A DNA stretch of 22,577 nucleotides from Blastococcus sp. (GTDB lineage: Bacteria > Actinomycetota > Actinomycetes > Mycobacteriales > Geodermatophilaceae): assembly GCA_025963345.1 (NCBI GenBank), contig JAOPUS010000429.1, positions 1 through 22,577 of the forward strand, given 5' to 3'. A program made the position numbers and the translations under genes. This document shows positions 14,237 through 21,012 of the stretch, one piece after another. The notes below the pieces were generated by a model. That model ran no database searches. It was not told the DNA's origin and saw only the letters and a program-made list of their open reading frames with translations. Numbering within the stretch: the first letter of the stretch is position 1; each line of letters opens with the position of its first letter.

Positions 14237-15415
14237 GTGCGACGCACAGCCGCAATGATCGCCGCAGGAGCGCTCGTGTTCCTGGCCGGATGCCAGGGGA
14301 GCGACTCCGGGGGATCCAAGTCAGCGGCCGACGACGCCGCCCCGGCGCAGGTGTCCCTCGCCGTGGCCGACGGTTCGACCGACGTCTCGCCCATGGTGCC
14401 TCTCGAGATCGCCGTGACCGACGGTGACCTGGGTGACGTGAAGGTCGTCGACGCGGACGGCGCCGAGGTCGCCGGCAGCGTCGCGGACGTCGCCGAGCTG
14501 GATGGCACCTCCGTCTGGACGCCGGACGGGCAGTTGGCCTACGGCACGAGCTACACGCTCACCGCCTCGGCGGCCAACGCCGACGACAAGGAGGCCACGG
14601 CGTCCTCGACGTTCACCACGGTCAGCCCGGCCGCGGTCTCGACGCCGTCGATCGGCCCTCTCGACGGCACCACCGTCGGGGTCGGCATGCCGATCCGCGT
14701 GTACTTCGACGACCCGGTCGCCGACAAGGCCGCCGTCGAGAGCCACCTCGTCGTCACCTCGTCCACCCCGACCGACGGCGTGTGGAACTGGCTGAGCGAC
14801 TCCGAGGTCCACTTCCGGCCCTCGCAGTACTGGCCGGCGAACACCGAGATCACTCTCGACGCCAACCTCTACGGCGTGGACTTCGGGAAGGGGATCTGGG
14901 GCGAGAAGAACCGTTCGGTGTCCTTCACCATCGGCGCCAAGCACGTCTCGGTCGCCGACGCCGGCACGTACACCCTCACGGTCTATGACGGCGACCAGGT
15001 CGTGCAGACCTACCCGATGAGCGCCGGCAGCGGGGACAACCCGACGCGCAACGGCGCCCATGTGGTCACCGAGTCCTACCGGAACATCACGATGGACTCG
15101 AGCACATTCGGCCTGGCCGTCGACGCCCCGGGCGGCTACCGCTCCGATGTCGAGTACGCCGTCCGCATGTCCAACAACGGCGAGTTCGTGCACGGTGCGC
15201 CCTGGTCGGTGGATCAGCAGGGCAACAGCAACGTGTCGCACGGCTGCATCAACCTCTCGACCGAGCGCGCCGCCTGGTTCTTCGACTTCTCCCGCCCGGG
15301 CGACGTCGTGGAGGTGCAGAACTCGATCGGCCCGACGCTGTCCGCAGCCGACGGCGACATCTACGACTGGGCTATTCCGTGGGACCAGTGGCAGGCGGGC
15401 AGCGCGCTGAAGTGA
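14237..15415 (+). CDS. L,D-transpeptidase lipoprotein (LdtMt2-like: Ig-like domains + YkuD)
   Basis: A 392-residue cell-wall enzyme forming 3-3 (L,D) peptidoglycan cross-links outside the membrane. GTG 14237 is preferred over upstream ATG 14174 because it follows AGGGGAG (14221-14227) and immediately begins an Arg-Arg signal peptide with lipobox LAGC. The N-terminal half has two Ig-like domains with typical VSLAVADGSTDVSP and STPSIGPLDGTTVGVGMPI openings, as in mycobacterial LdtMt2. The C-terminal YkuD domain carries His319-Gly, then Ser334-His335-Gly-Cys337 (SHGCINLS), the catalytic motif with Cys337 as nucleophile. The residues after it (DWAIPWDQWQAGSALK) match the usual Ldt end. Such enzymes are the targets of carbapenems. 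Confidence 0.92.
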   Translation: MRRTAAMIAAGALVFLAGCQGSDSGGSKSAADDAAPAQVSLAVADGSTDVSPMVPLEIAVTDGDLGDVKVVDADGAEVAGSVADVAELDGTSVWTPDGQLAYGTSYTLTASAANADDKEATASSTFTTVSPAAVSTPSIGPLDGTTVGVGMPIRVYFDDPVADKAAVESHLVVTSSTPTDGVWNWLSDSEVHFRPSQYWPANTEITLDANLYGVDFGKGIWGEKNRSVSFTIGAKHVSVADAGTYTLTVYDGDQVVQTYPMSAGSGDNPTRNGAHVVTESYRNITMDSSTFGLAVDAPGGYRSDVEYAVRMSNNGEFVHGAPWSVDQQGNSNVSHGCINLSTERAAWFFDFSRPGDVVEVQNSIGPTLSAADGDIYDWAIPWDQWQAGSALK

Positions 15416-15448
15416 TCGGCTGAACGACCACGCGCGGCGCCCGCAGGC

Positions 15449-15472
15449 GTTTCCGTCGCGCGCACGGGGGAA
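15449..15472 (+). promoter_or_regulatory. Possible SigB/SigF-type promoter (GTTT-N15-GGGAA)
   Basis: GTTT at 15449-15452 and GGGAA at 15468-15472, 15 bases apart, loosely resemble the actinobacterial stress-sigma pattern GGTTT-N15-17-GGGTA. They lie about 30 bp before the coiled-coil protein gene. The match is imperfect and this is only a suggestion. Confidence 0.22.
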
Positions 15473-15502
15473 CCCTCATCGGGAATCCGAGGAGGGGATG
15501 TC

Positions 15503-15922
15503 ATGGACGCCTGGGTCATCGTGCTGATCGTCGTCGTGGCGGTGGTGCTGCTCGCCGTGCTGGCGCTCGCCCTGTCCAAGCGCTCGCGCGTAGCGCAGGT
15601 ACGCAAGCGGGAGCAGGCGCGGCAGCACCTGCAGGAGGCTCAGGTCCGTGGGGTCCGGGCGCAGCAGGAGCAGGCGCTCGCCGAGGAGCAGGCCGCCCGC
15701 GCCCGGCGTGAACGGGCGGAGGTCGAGGAGCGGAGCGCGTTGGCCGAGCAGGAGGCCCGCGAGCGGGCTGCCCGGGCCGGCGAGGAGCAGGCGGCCGCCG
15801 ACTCGCTGCGCGCGAAGGCGGAGAAGGTGGCTCCGGATCTCGCGTCCGACCGGCACCAGCAGCGGGAGCCCGGTGACACCGTCAACCCGGACCACCCCGA
15901 AGGCGGCGCCACCCGTCGCTGA
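15503..15922 (+). CDS. Membrane-anchored coiled-coil protein of unknown function
   Basis: A 139-residue protein from ATG 15503, preceded by GAGGAGGGG (15489-15497). Residues 4-24 form one strongly hydrophobic helix (VIVLIVVVAVVLLAVLALAL). A long charged helix rich in Glu, Arg, Ala and Gln follows (about 30-108), with repeats such as EEQAARARRERAEVEE, fitting a coiled coil on the cytoplasmic side. The last ~30 residues are hydrophilic and probably disordered. The topology (N-terminal anchor, long coiled coil) recalls many short actinobacterial membrane proteins without known function. No enzyme motif is seen. It is not clearly in an operon with its neighbours. Confidence 0.8.
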   Translation: MDAWVIVLIVVVAVVLLAVLALALSKRSRVAQVRKREQARQHLQEAQVRGVRAQQEQALAEEQAARARRERAEVEERSALAEQEARERAARAGEEQAAADSLRAKAEKVAPDLASDRHQQREPGDTVNPDHPEGGATRR

Positions 15923-16047
15923 GTTCCGGCCCCCCGGACGGTCTACCCCTCCGTGAGGCGCCGGACCGGGCCGAGAGGTCTCGATCCTGTCGGTCCCCGG
16001 CCCTACGGTCGCCTCACGTCGATGCGTCGACCCCCGGAGGGACCGCC

Positions 16048-17130
16048 ATGACAGACCTGCTGGCCATCGGAACGCGCAAGGGACTGTGGCTCGCCCGCAG
16101 TGACGACGACCGCCGAACCTGGATGCTGGACGGCCCACATCTGCTGGCGCAGGAGGTCGCCGCCGTCTCGATCGACACCCGGCTTCCCACCCCTCGCGTG
16201 CTGGCCGGAATCCAGTACGGGCACTGGGGCCCGACCGTCATGTGGTCCGACGACCTCGGGACGACATGGGAGGAGACCGATCACGGCGCCATCCGCTTCC
16301 CCGAGGGCGCAGACGCCGCCCTGGCGCGGGTCTGGCAACTGCGCCCCGACACCGCCGACCGGCCCGGCGTCGTCTGGGCAGGTTGCGAGCCGCACTCGCT
16401 GTGGCGCAGCACCGACGGCGGCTGCAGCTTCGAACTCGTCCGCGGCCTCTGGGACCACCCGCACCGCAAGACCTGGGAGCCCGGCGGCGGGGGAGGGGCG
16501 GTGCACACCGTGCTGCCCGATCCGGCGTCGGACCGGGTCACGGTTGCGATGAGCACCGGCGGCGTCTACGTCAGCGAGGACGGCGGCAACGAGTGGGAGC
16601 CGCGCAACCGGGGCATCACCGCCGCCTTCATGCCCGACCCGCTGCCCGAGTACGGGCAGTGTGTGCACAAGGTCGCCGTCGACGCGAGCGGCCCCGACCG
16701 GCTCTACGCGCAGAACCACTTCGGCGTCTTCCGCAGCGACGACGCCGGCGGCTCGTGGACCTCGATCGCCGGTGGGCTGCCCGCCGACTTCGGCTTCCCG
16801 GTCGTCTCCTCTCCCAGCACTCCCGGGACGGCGTGGGTCATCCCGCTGGTGGCCGACATGCAGCGCGTGCCACCGGACGGCCGGCTGCGTGTCCAGCGGA
16901 CCCGCGACGCCGGGGAGACATGGACCGAGCTGGGTGATGGCCTGCCCGATGCGTCGTGGACGGCGGTCATGCGCGACGCGTTCTGCGCAGATGCGGCCGA
17001 TCCCACCGGGATCTACGTGGGCACCCGCGACGGCTGCGTCTACGCCAGCGCCGACGAGGGCGACAGCTTCACCCTGGTCGCCGACCACCTGCCCGACGTC
17101 CTCACCGTCCGGGCGGTGAAGCTCCCGTGA
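16048..17130 (+). CDS. BNR-repeat beta-propeller protein (exo-alpha-sialidase-like / WD40-YVTN-type), no signal peptide
   Basis: A 360-residue protein with six BNR/Asp-box motifs (S-x-D-x-G-x-x-W/F) at 67-74, 121-128, 176-183, 230-237, 285-292 and 334-341. The roughly 50-residue spacing is expected for a six-bladed beta-propeller. It starts MTDLLAIGTRKGLWL with no signal peptide, so it acts in the cytosol, unlike true sialidases. The sialidase Arg triad is not evident, so a sugar-hydrolase function should not be assumed. ATG 16048 follows GGAGGG (16036-16041). A nine-codon frame starting at ATG 16022 ends with a TGA overlapping this ATG, so coupling is possible. The next gene, a MoaD-like protein, begins 13 bp after its stop, so the two are one transcription unit. 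Confidence 0.85.
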   Translation: MTDLLAIGTRKGLWLARSDDDRRTWMLDGPHLLAQEVAAVSIDTRLPTPRVLAGIQYGHWGPTVMWSDDLGTTWEETDHGAIRFPEGADAALARVWQLRPDTADRPGVVWAGCEPHSLWRSTDGGCSFELVRGLWDHPHRKTWEPGGGGGAVHTVLPDPASDRVTVAMSTGGVYVSEDGGNEWEPRNRGITAAFMPDPLPEYGQCVHKVAVDASGPDRLYAQNHFGVFRSDDAGGSWTSIAGGLPADFGFPVVSSPSTPGTAWVIPLVADMQRVPPDGRLRVQRTRDAGETWTELGDGLPDASWTAVMRDAFCADAADPTGIYVGTRDGCVYASADEGDSFTLVADHLPDVLTVRAVKLP

Positions 17131-17143
17131 CGCGGGGGCGGCC

Positions 17144-17425
17144 ATGACGGTGCAGGTGCTGCTGCCCGGTGTCCTCGCCGCCCTGGCCGGGGGAGCGAAG
17201 CACCTGGACGTCGAACCGGCCGGCGGCACTCTCGCCGACCTGCTGGACGCTCTCGCCGCCGAGCATCCGCTGCTCGGCCGGCGGATCCGCGACGAGACCG
17301 GTCAGGTGCGGCGCTTCGTGAACGTCTACGTCGACGGGGACGACGTCCGCTTCGAGGGCGGGCTGGCCGCGAAGGTCCGCGACGGCGCGGAGGTGCACGT
17401 GCTGCCCTCGGTCGCCGGAGGCTGA
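17144..17425 (+). CDS. MoaD/ThiS-family ubiquitin-fold protein with C-terminal Gly-Gly
   Basis: A 93-residue beta-grasp protein. The first strand is MTVQVLLPGVLAALAGG, then a helix with LADLLDALAAEHPLLGRRIRDE, strands FVNVYVDGDDVRF, and the end GAEVHVLPSVAGG. The terminal Gly-Gly is the residue pair that E1-like enzymes (MoeB/ThiF) adenylate for sulfur transfer or protein conjugation. The family has these elements in this order and about this size. It is not next to moaE, moeB, thiG or thiF. Its partner here is the beta-propeller gene, which ends 13 bp upstream. A role in molybdopterin synthesis is therefore not supported by context. GGGGGC just upstream is the ribosome site. Confidence 0.85.
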   Translation: MTVQVLLPGVLAALAGGAKHLDVEPAGGTLADLLDALAAEHPLLGRRIRDETGQVRRFVNVYVDGDDVRFEGGLAAKVRDGAEVHVLPSVAGG

Positions 17426-17460
17426 ATCGAGGCGATCCTGAACGGGCGTTGTCCCTCCGT

Positions 17461-17504
17461 CGGCCATTCCCGTCGTCGGAACGGCCGGTCGGGAGCGATG
17501 CTCC
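17461..17504. terminator. Two tandem hairpins between convergent genes
   Basis: CGGCCATTCC (17461-17470) pairs with GGAACGGCCG (17478-17487) with one mismatch around a 7-nt loop. GGAGC (17492-17496) pairs with GCTCC (17500-17504) directly after. They lie between the MoaD-like gene and a convergent small gene, as a bidirectional terminator would. Confidence 0.45.
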
Positions 17505-17526
17505 GGGGTCGCAGCGGCTGAGAGGC

Positions 17527-17769
17527 TCAGAGCGCGGCGAGGGTGGCGCAGTTCTCGCAGAGCTGCTGGTTCTCGTAGCCCTCGGGCGGCCAGGGCAGCT
17601 GCTCGTCGATCGAGACGTAGGCGCCGCAGAGTGCCTTGCGGCTCTGCCCGCTGACCCGGCCGATCGTGGCGTGCGCCGGGCCGATCTGCCGCGGCTTGAG
17701 ACCTTCGGACCCGAAGGACCCGACCATCACGACCGCGTGAGCTGTTCCGTACGCGTAGACGCTGGTCAT
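17527..17769 (-). CDS. Small cysteine-containing protein of unknown function
   Basis: An 80-residue protein from ATG 17769. The frame remains open to 17832, but that extension is Arg-rich and shadow-like. The sequence begins MTSVYAYGTAHAVVMVGSFG and contains KALCGAYVSIDEQLPWPP. It ends with a Cys-x-x-Cys (QLCENCATL), giving three cysteines that could bind a metal with a fourth ligand (a His or a partner residue). Composition and the low-Arg, aromatic-containing sequence look like a real, conserved protein. I recognise the type as one seen in actinobacteria without known function. No clear ribosome site precedes the ATG. It is convergent with the MoaD-like gene. Confidence 0.68.
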   Translation of the reverse strand: MTSVYAYGTAHAVVMVGSFGSEGLKPRQIGPAHATIGRVSGQSRKALCGAYVSIDEQLPWPPEGYENQQLCENCATLAAL

Positions 17770-17903
17770 GTACGACAGAGTCCGAGCCTTGGGAGCGCCG
17801 CGCCAGCACCGCCGGAGGCGTGTTCGGCGCACCCGTCACATGCGTCTCACGCGTTGCCCGAATGTGCCCGGAAGGGCCTCTCAGGGGTGCGGGAGAGGTC
17901 GCG

Positions 17904-17987
17904 TCAGGCGATCAGGAGCTTGGCGACGATCTCGGTCATGATCTCGTTGGTGCCGCCGCCGATGCCGAGGTTCGTGCACCGAGCGCT
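17904..17987 (-). pseudogene. Stump of an acyl-CoA dehydrogenase gene (C-terminus only)
   Basis: The minus strand encodes LGIGGGTNEIMTEIVAKL followed by three more codons and a stop at 17904. GIGGGTNEIM.E is the FAD-adenine-contacting C-terminal motif of acyl-CoA dehydrogenases. Only about 27 codons remain before similarity is lost, and an in-frame TGA lies a few codons further upstream (about 18012-18014). The rest of the gene was lost, and the divergent monooxygenase gene begins only 54 bp beyond the stump. No function remains. Confidence 0.62.
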
Positions 17988-18029
17988 GCGCACTGCGCTG
18001 CTGGCTCCAGTTCAGGTTCTTGGCGACCG

Positions 18030-18035
18030 TAGGGT
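18030..18035 (+). promoter_or_regulatory. -10 box TAGGGT for the monooxygenase, leaderless type
   Basis: TAGGGT is followed by GCCGCG and the GTG at 18042, almost the same 18-base string as at the MFS start. No ribosome site lies in the gap, so a leaderless message is likely. Confidence 0.5.
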
Positions 18036-18041
18036 GCCGCG

Positions 18042-19514
18042 GTGACCAGCGTCGCGATCATCGGCACCGGCTTCGGCGGCCTAGCGGCAGCCGTGCGGCT
18101 CAAGCAGGCCGGGATCGACGACCTCGTGCTGTTCGAGAAGAGCAGCGATGTCGGGGGAGTCTGGCGGGAGAACACCTATCCCGGCGCCGCCTGTGACGTC
18201 CCCTCGCACCTGTACTCACTGTCGTTCGCGCCCAAGACGGACTGGTCCCGGCGGTTCGCCCCGCAGGCGGAGATCCATCAGTACCTGCGCGACGTCGCCC
18301 GCGACTTCGACGTCCTGCCGCACATCCGGTTCGACACCGCAGTGCTCGCCGCCGCCTTCGACGAGGCCACCGGGCGCTGGCTGCTGACCCTGGACGGGGG
18401 AGCTGAGCACGAGGCGGACGTCCTGATCACGGCCACGGGGCAGCTCAGCCGGCCCAGCACGCCCGACGTCCCCGGCCTGGACTCCTTCCAGGGCGCGCTG
18501 TTCCACTCGGCGCACTGGGACCACGCGCACAACTTCCGCGACGAGCGGGTCGCCGTGCTGGGCACCGGCGCCAGCGCGATCCAGTTCGTGCCGGCGATCG
18601 CCCCGCAGGCCGCCCGCCTCACGGTCTTCCAGCGCTCGGCGCCCTATGTGCTGGGCAAGCCCGACCGCGCATACCGCGCCCGCGCCCTGACGGCCTTCCG
18701 CCGGATCCCCGGCCTGCTGCGGCTGAGCCGCGCGGGCAACTACTTCTCCAACGAGCTGCGCTCCCTGGGCTTCAACACCGAGCCCCGACTGCTGTTCGCC
18801 CACCGAGCCCGCTTCCGGAAGCACCTGGCCCGCGAGGTGCCGGACCCCGCGCTCCGGCAGAAGCTCACGCCCACCGACCCGATGGGCTGCAAGCGGATCC
18901 TGATGTCCAACGACTGGTACGCGGCGCTGCAACTGCCCCAGGTCGAGGTGGTCGACGAGCGGATCGCGGAGGTCCGCCCGCACTCCGTCGTGACGGCCGA
19001 CGGCACCGAGCGCGGAGTCGACACGATCGTCCTCGGCACCGGCTTCGCCGCCACCGAGTTCCTCGCGCCCCTCACCATCACCGGCCGCGGCGGCCGGGAC
19101 CTGCACCGGCAGTGGAAGGACGGCGCGAGCGCCTACCTGGGCATCGTCGTCCCCGGCTTCCCGAACCTGTTCGTGCTCTACGGCCCGAACACCAACCTGG
19201 GGCACAACTCGATCCTGGTCATGCTCGAAGCCCAGGTCGGGTGGGTGGTGCAGGCGGTCCGGGAGCTGCGGGACCGGCGGATCGGCTGGATGGACGTGCG
19301 CCCCGACGTCGCCGCCGCGTTCGACGGCTGGATCCAGCGGCGCCTGGCGGGCACCGTGTTCGCCACGGGGTGCCACAGCTGGTACCTCACCGAGAGCGGG
19401 CGCAACACCCAGAACTGGCCGGCCTCCACGCTCACCTTCCGCCGGCGGACGCGCCGACTGCGGCTCGAGGAGTTCGAGCTGTCGTTCCATGATCGACTCG
19501 GTGCGAAACTGTAG
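18042..19514 (+). CDS. Flavin-containing, Baeyer-Villiger-type monooxygenase
   Basis: A 490-residue cytosolic flavoenzyme expected to use NADPH and O2 to turn ketones into esters or lactones. The FAD loop GTGFGG is at 8-13. The GGVWRENTYPGAACDVPSHLYS block (39-59) is characteristic of class B flavin monooxygenases. The fingerprint F-x-G-x3-H-x3-W-D is met by F149, G151, H155, W159, D160, and the NADPH loop GTGASA starts at Gly174. VDTIVLGTGF and YGPNTNLGHNS later in the protein are also typical. The length is at the short end for type I BVMOs (usually 500-600), with no N-terminal extension. GTG 18042 is supported by the leaderless -10. It replaced or abuts a lost acyl-CoA dehydrogenase. The substrate is unknown. 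Confidence 0.9.
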   Translation: MTSVAIIGTGFGGLAAAVRLKQAGIDDLVLFEKSSDVGGVWRENTYPGAACDVPSHLYSLSFAPKTDWSRRFAPQAEIHQYLRDVARDFDVLPHIRFDTAVLAAAFDEATGRWLLTLDGGAEHEADVLITATGQLSRPSTPDVPGLDSFQGALFHSAHWDHAHNFRDERVAVLGTGASAIQFVPAIAPQAARLTVFQRSAPYVLGKPDRAYRARALTAFRRIPGLLRLSRAGNYFSNELRSLGFNTEPRLLFAHRARFRKHLAREVPDPALRQKLTPTDPMGCKRILMSNDWYAALQLPQVEVVDERIAEVRPHSVVTADGTERGVDTIVLGTGFAATEFLAPLTITGRGGRDLHRQWKDGASAYLGIVVPGFPNLFVLYGPNTNLGHNSILVMLEAQVGWVVQAVRELRDRRIGWMDVRPDVAAAFDGWIQRRLAGTVFATGCHSWYLTESGRNTQNWPASTLTFRRRTRRLRLEEFELSFHDRLGAKL

Positions 19515-19531
19515 GGACCCCAACGTTGCGC

Positions 19532-19558
19532 TCAACTGATCGGACGCCCTGCCGAATA
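19532..19558 (+). promoter_or_regulatory. Sigma-28 (FliA/SigD/WhiG)-like promoter of the chemoreceptor gene
   Basis: TCAA (19532-19535), 15 bases, then GCCGAATA (19551-19558), compared with the sigma-28 consensus TAAA-N15-GCCGATAA: three of four and six of eight positions match, with exact spacing. The ATG at 19566 lies 7 nt past the box, so the message would be leaderless. A chemoreceptor is a classic target of this sigma factor. Confidence 0.45.
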
Positions 19559-19565
19559 GAGCAGG

Positions 19566-20891
19566 ATGACGACCACGCAGACCGGACCGACGACGTCCCG
19601 GCCATCCGGGTTCTGGGCCAGCGTCCCGCGCGGGGCACGTCTGGACGAGGCGAGCTTCGTCTCGCGGCACCGGATCATCTCCGCGATCCTGGCCGTCCAC
19701 CCGCCGGTTCTCGCCGTCATCGGGATGGTCCGGGGCGTGAGCGGGTTCCTGCTCTGGGGTCAGCTGGCGGCGATCGTCGCCCTGCTCGTCGTGGGTCAGG
19801 TGCTCGGCAGTCAGGTGGTGCGGGCCAGCGCGGTCAGTCTCGGCCTGATGATCGGTGCGGACGTGCTCGTGCACGTCAGCGGCGGGCTCACCGACATGCA
19901 CATCTGGTTCTACGCGCTGCTCGCCCTCGTGGCGCTCTACCAGATGTGGACGCCGTTCATCATTGCCGTGGGCTTCGTCGCCGTGCACCACGCCGCGATG
20001 AGCCTGTGGATGCCGGAATCGGTCTTCTCGACCCATGAGGCCCAGCACAACCCCATCCTGTTCGCGCTCCTGCACGCCGTCTTCCTGCTCGCCGAGGCGA
20101 CCTTCCTGGCCTACGGGTGGAAGTTCACCGAGGAGGCCGACCGCGGCCGTCGGGCCGAGCAGCACCGGGCCGAGGAGCAGGCAGTCGCCCAGGCCGAGGC
20201 GCAGGCGGAGCTCGCCGTCGAGCGCGCACGGACGGCCGAGGAGGCGGCGGCGACGCTGGCCGGTCGCGAGGAGCGGACCGCCCTGCTCGAGCACCAGATC
20301 GCCGAACTCGTCGATGCCGGGCAGCGCCTGGACGAGAACGTCGGGACGGCGACGTCGGTCATGGCCGGGCTGCGTGAGGCGATCGCCGAGATCGCGGCCG
20401 CGGCGAGCCACGCGACGACGACGGCCAACCAGGCCAGCGCCGGCTCCCGCGAGAGCGCCGAGACCGTCGAGCGCCTCGCCGTCACCATGGCCGAGATCGA
20501 CCAGATCGCCGGCAGCATCTCCTCGATCGCCGACCAGACCAACCTGCTGGCCCTCAACGCCACCATCGAGTCCGCCCGCGCCGGCGAGGCCGGTAAGGGC
20601 TTCGCCGTCGTCGCCGGTGAGGTCAAGGACCTGGCGGGGGAGACGGCCAAGGCCACCGAGCGGATCCGCCGCGTCGTCGACGCCGTCCGTGGCGACGTCG
20701 AGGCCGCCGGAGCTGCCCTGGGCAGCGTCCAGGAGGTCATCCAGGGCGTGGTCGAGGCGCAGGCGACGATCGCCGCCGCGGTGGAGGAGCAGAGCGCCTC
20801 CACGGCCCAGGCGCAGGAGGCGATCGTCGGGGCGTCCCGCGAGGCGACCCGCATGGCGGCTGACCTGCAGAGGATCGTCGCCGGCGTCTGA
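19566..20891 (+). CDS. Methyl-accepting chemotaxis protein with N-terminal multi-TM histidine-bearing sensor
   Basis: A 441-residue chemoreceptor. Residues 1-35 are cytoplasmic, and about 35-185 form roughly six hydrophobic helices with no large external domain. Conserved-looking polar residues are buried there: SGGLTDMHIWFY (105-116), VHH (140-142) and two further His in the THEAQHNP loop. A coiled coil follows (about 190-270), then the signalling domain with hairpin tip IADQTNLLALNATIESARAG from residue 321 and GKGFAVVAGEVKDLA after it, the family signature. There is no HAMP domain and no obvious CheR docking pentapeptide. No cheA, cheW or flagellar gene is in the window. The His pattern suggests a metal, haem or redox sensor, which is inference. 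ATG 19566 is preceded by a sigma-28-like promoter. Confidence 0.9.
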   Translation: MTTTQTGPTTSRPSGFWASVPRGARLDEASFVSRHRIISAILAVHPPVLAVIGMVRGVSGFLLWGQLAAIVALLVVGQVLGSQVVRASAVSLGLMIGADVLVHVSGGLTDMHIWFYALLALVALYQMWTPFIIAVGFVAVHHAAMSLWMPESVFSTHEAQHNPILFALLHAVFLLAEATFLAYGWKFTEEADRGRRAEQHRAEEQAVAQAEAQAELAVERARTAEEAAATLAGREERTALLEHQIAELVDAGQRLDENVGTATSVMAGLREAIAEIAAAASHATTTANQASAGSRESAETVERLAVTMAEIDQIAGSISSIADQTNLLALNATIESARAGEAGKGFAVVAGEVKDLAGETAKATERIRRVVDAVRGDVEAAGAALGSVQEVIQGVVEAQATIAAAVEEQSASTAQAQEAIVGASREATRMAADLQRIVAGV

Positions 20892-20960
20892 CCACCCGGC
20901 GTGCGCGTTCCCGCTGCGGAGGACTGCGACCTGTGTCACTGTCGCCCGTTGAGGGTGGCA

Positions 20961-20987
20961 GCGGACCGACCATCGGGGACGGTCCGC
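20961..20987. terminator. Hairpin between chemoreceptor and proline-rich protein genes
   Basis: GCGGACCG (20961-20968) pairs perfectly with CGGTCCGC (20980-20987) around an 11-nt loop. It lies 69 bp after the chemoreceptor stop and 25 bp before the next start. It could end the upstream transcript or sit in the leader of the next gene. Confidence 0.35.
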
Positions 20988-21012
20988 AGCGCACGACCCA
21001 GCGGGGGACACC

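Noticed and set aside
15503..15922. Coiled-coil protein as an ATP synthase b-subunit-like or phage-shock protein
   Set aside because: The single anchor plus charged helix is superficially similar, but no family motif and no atp or psp neighbours are present.
16048..17130. True secreted sialidase
   Set aside because: Asp boxes alone are structural. There is no signal peptide and no recognisable arginine triad, so the enzyme activity was not assigned.
17144..17425. Molybdopterin synthase small subunit (moaD)
   Set aside because: Fold and Gly-Gly end fit, but no molybdenum-cofactor gene lies nearby and the partner is a beta-propeller, so no gene symbol was given.
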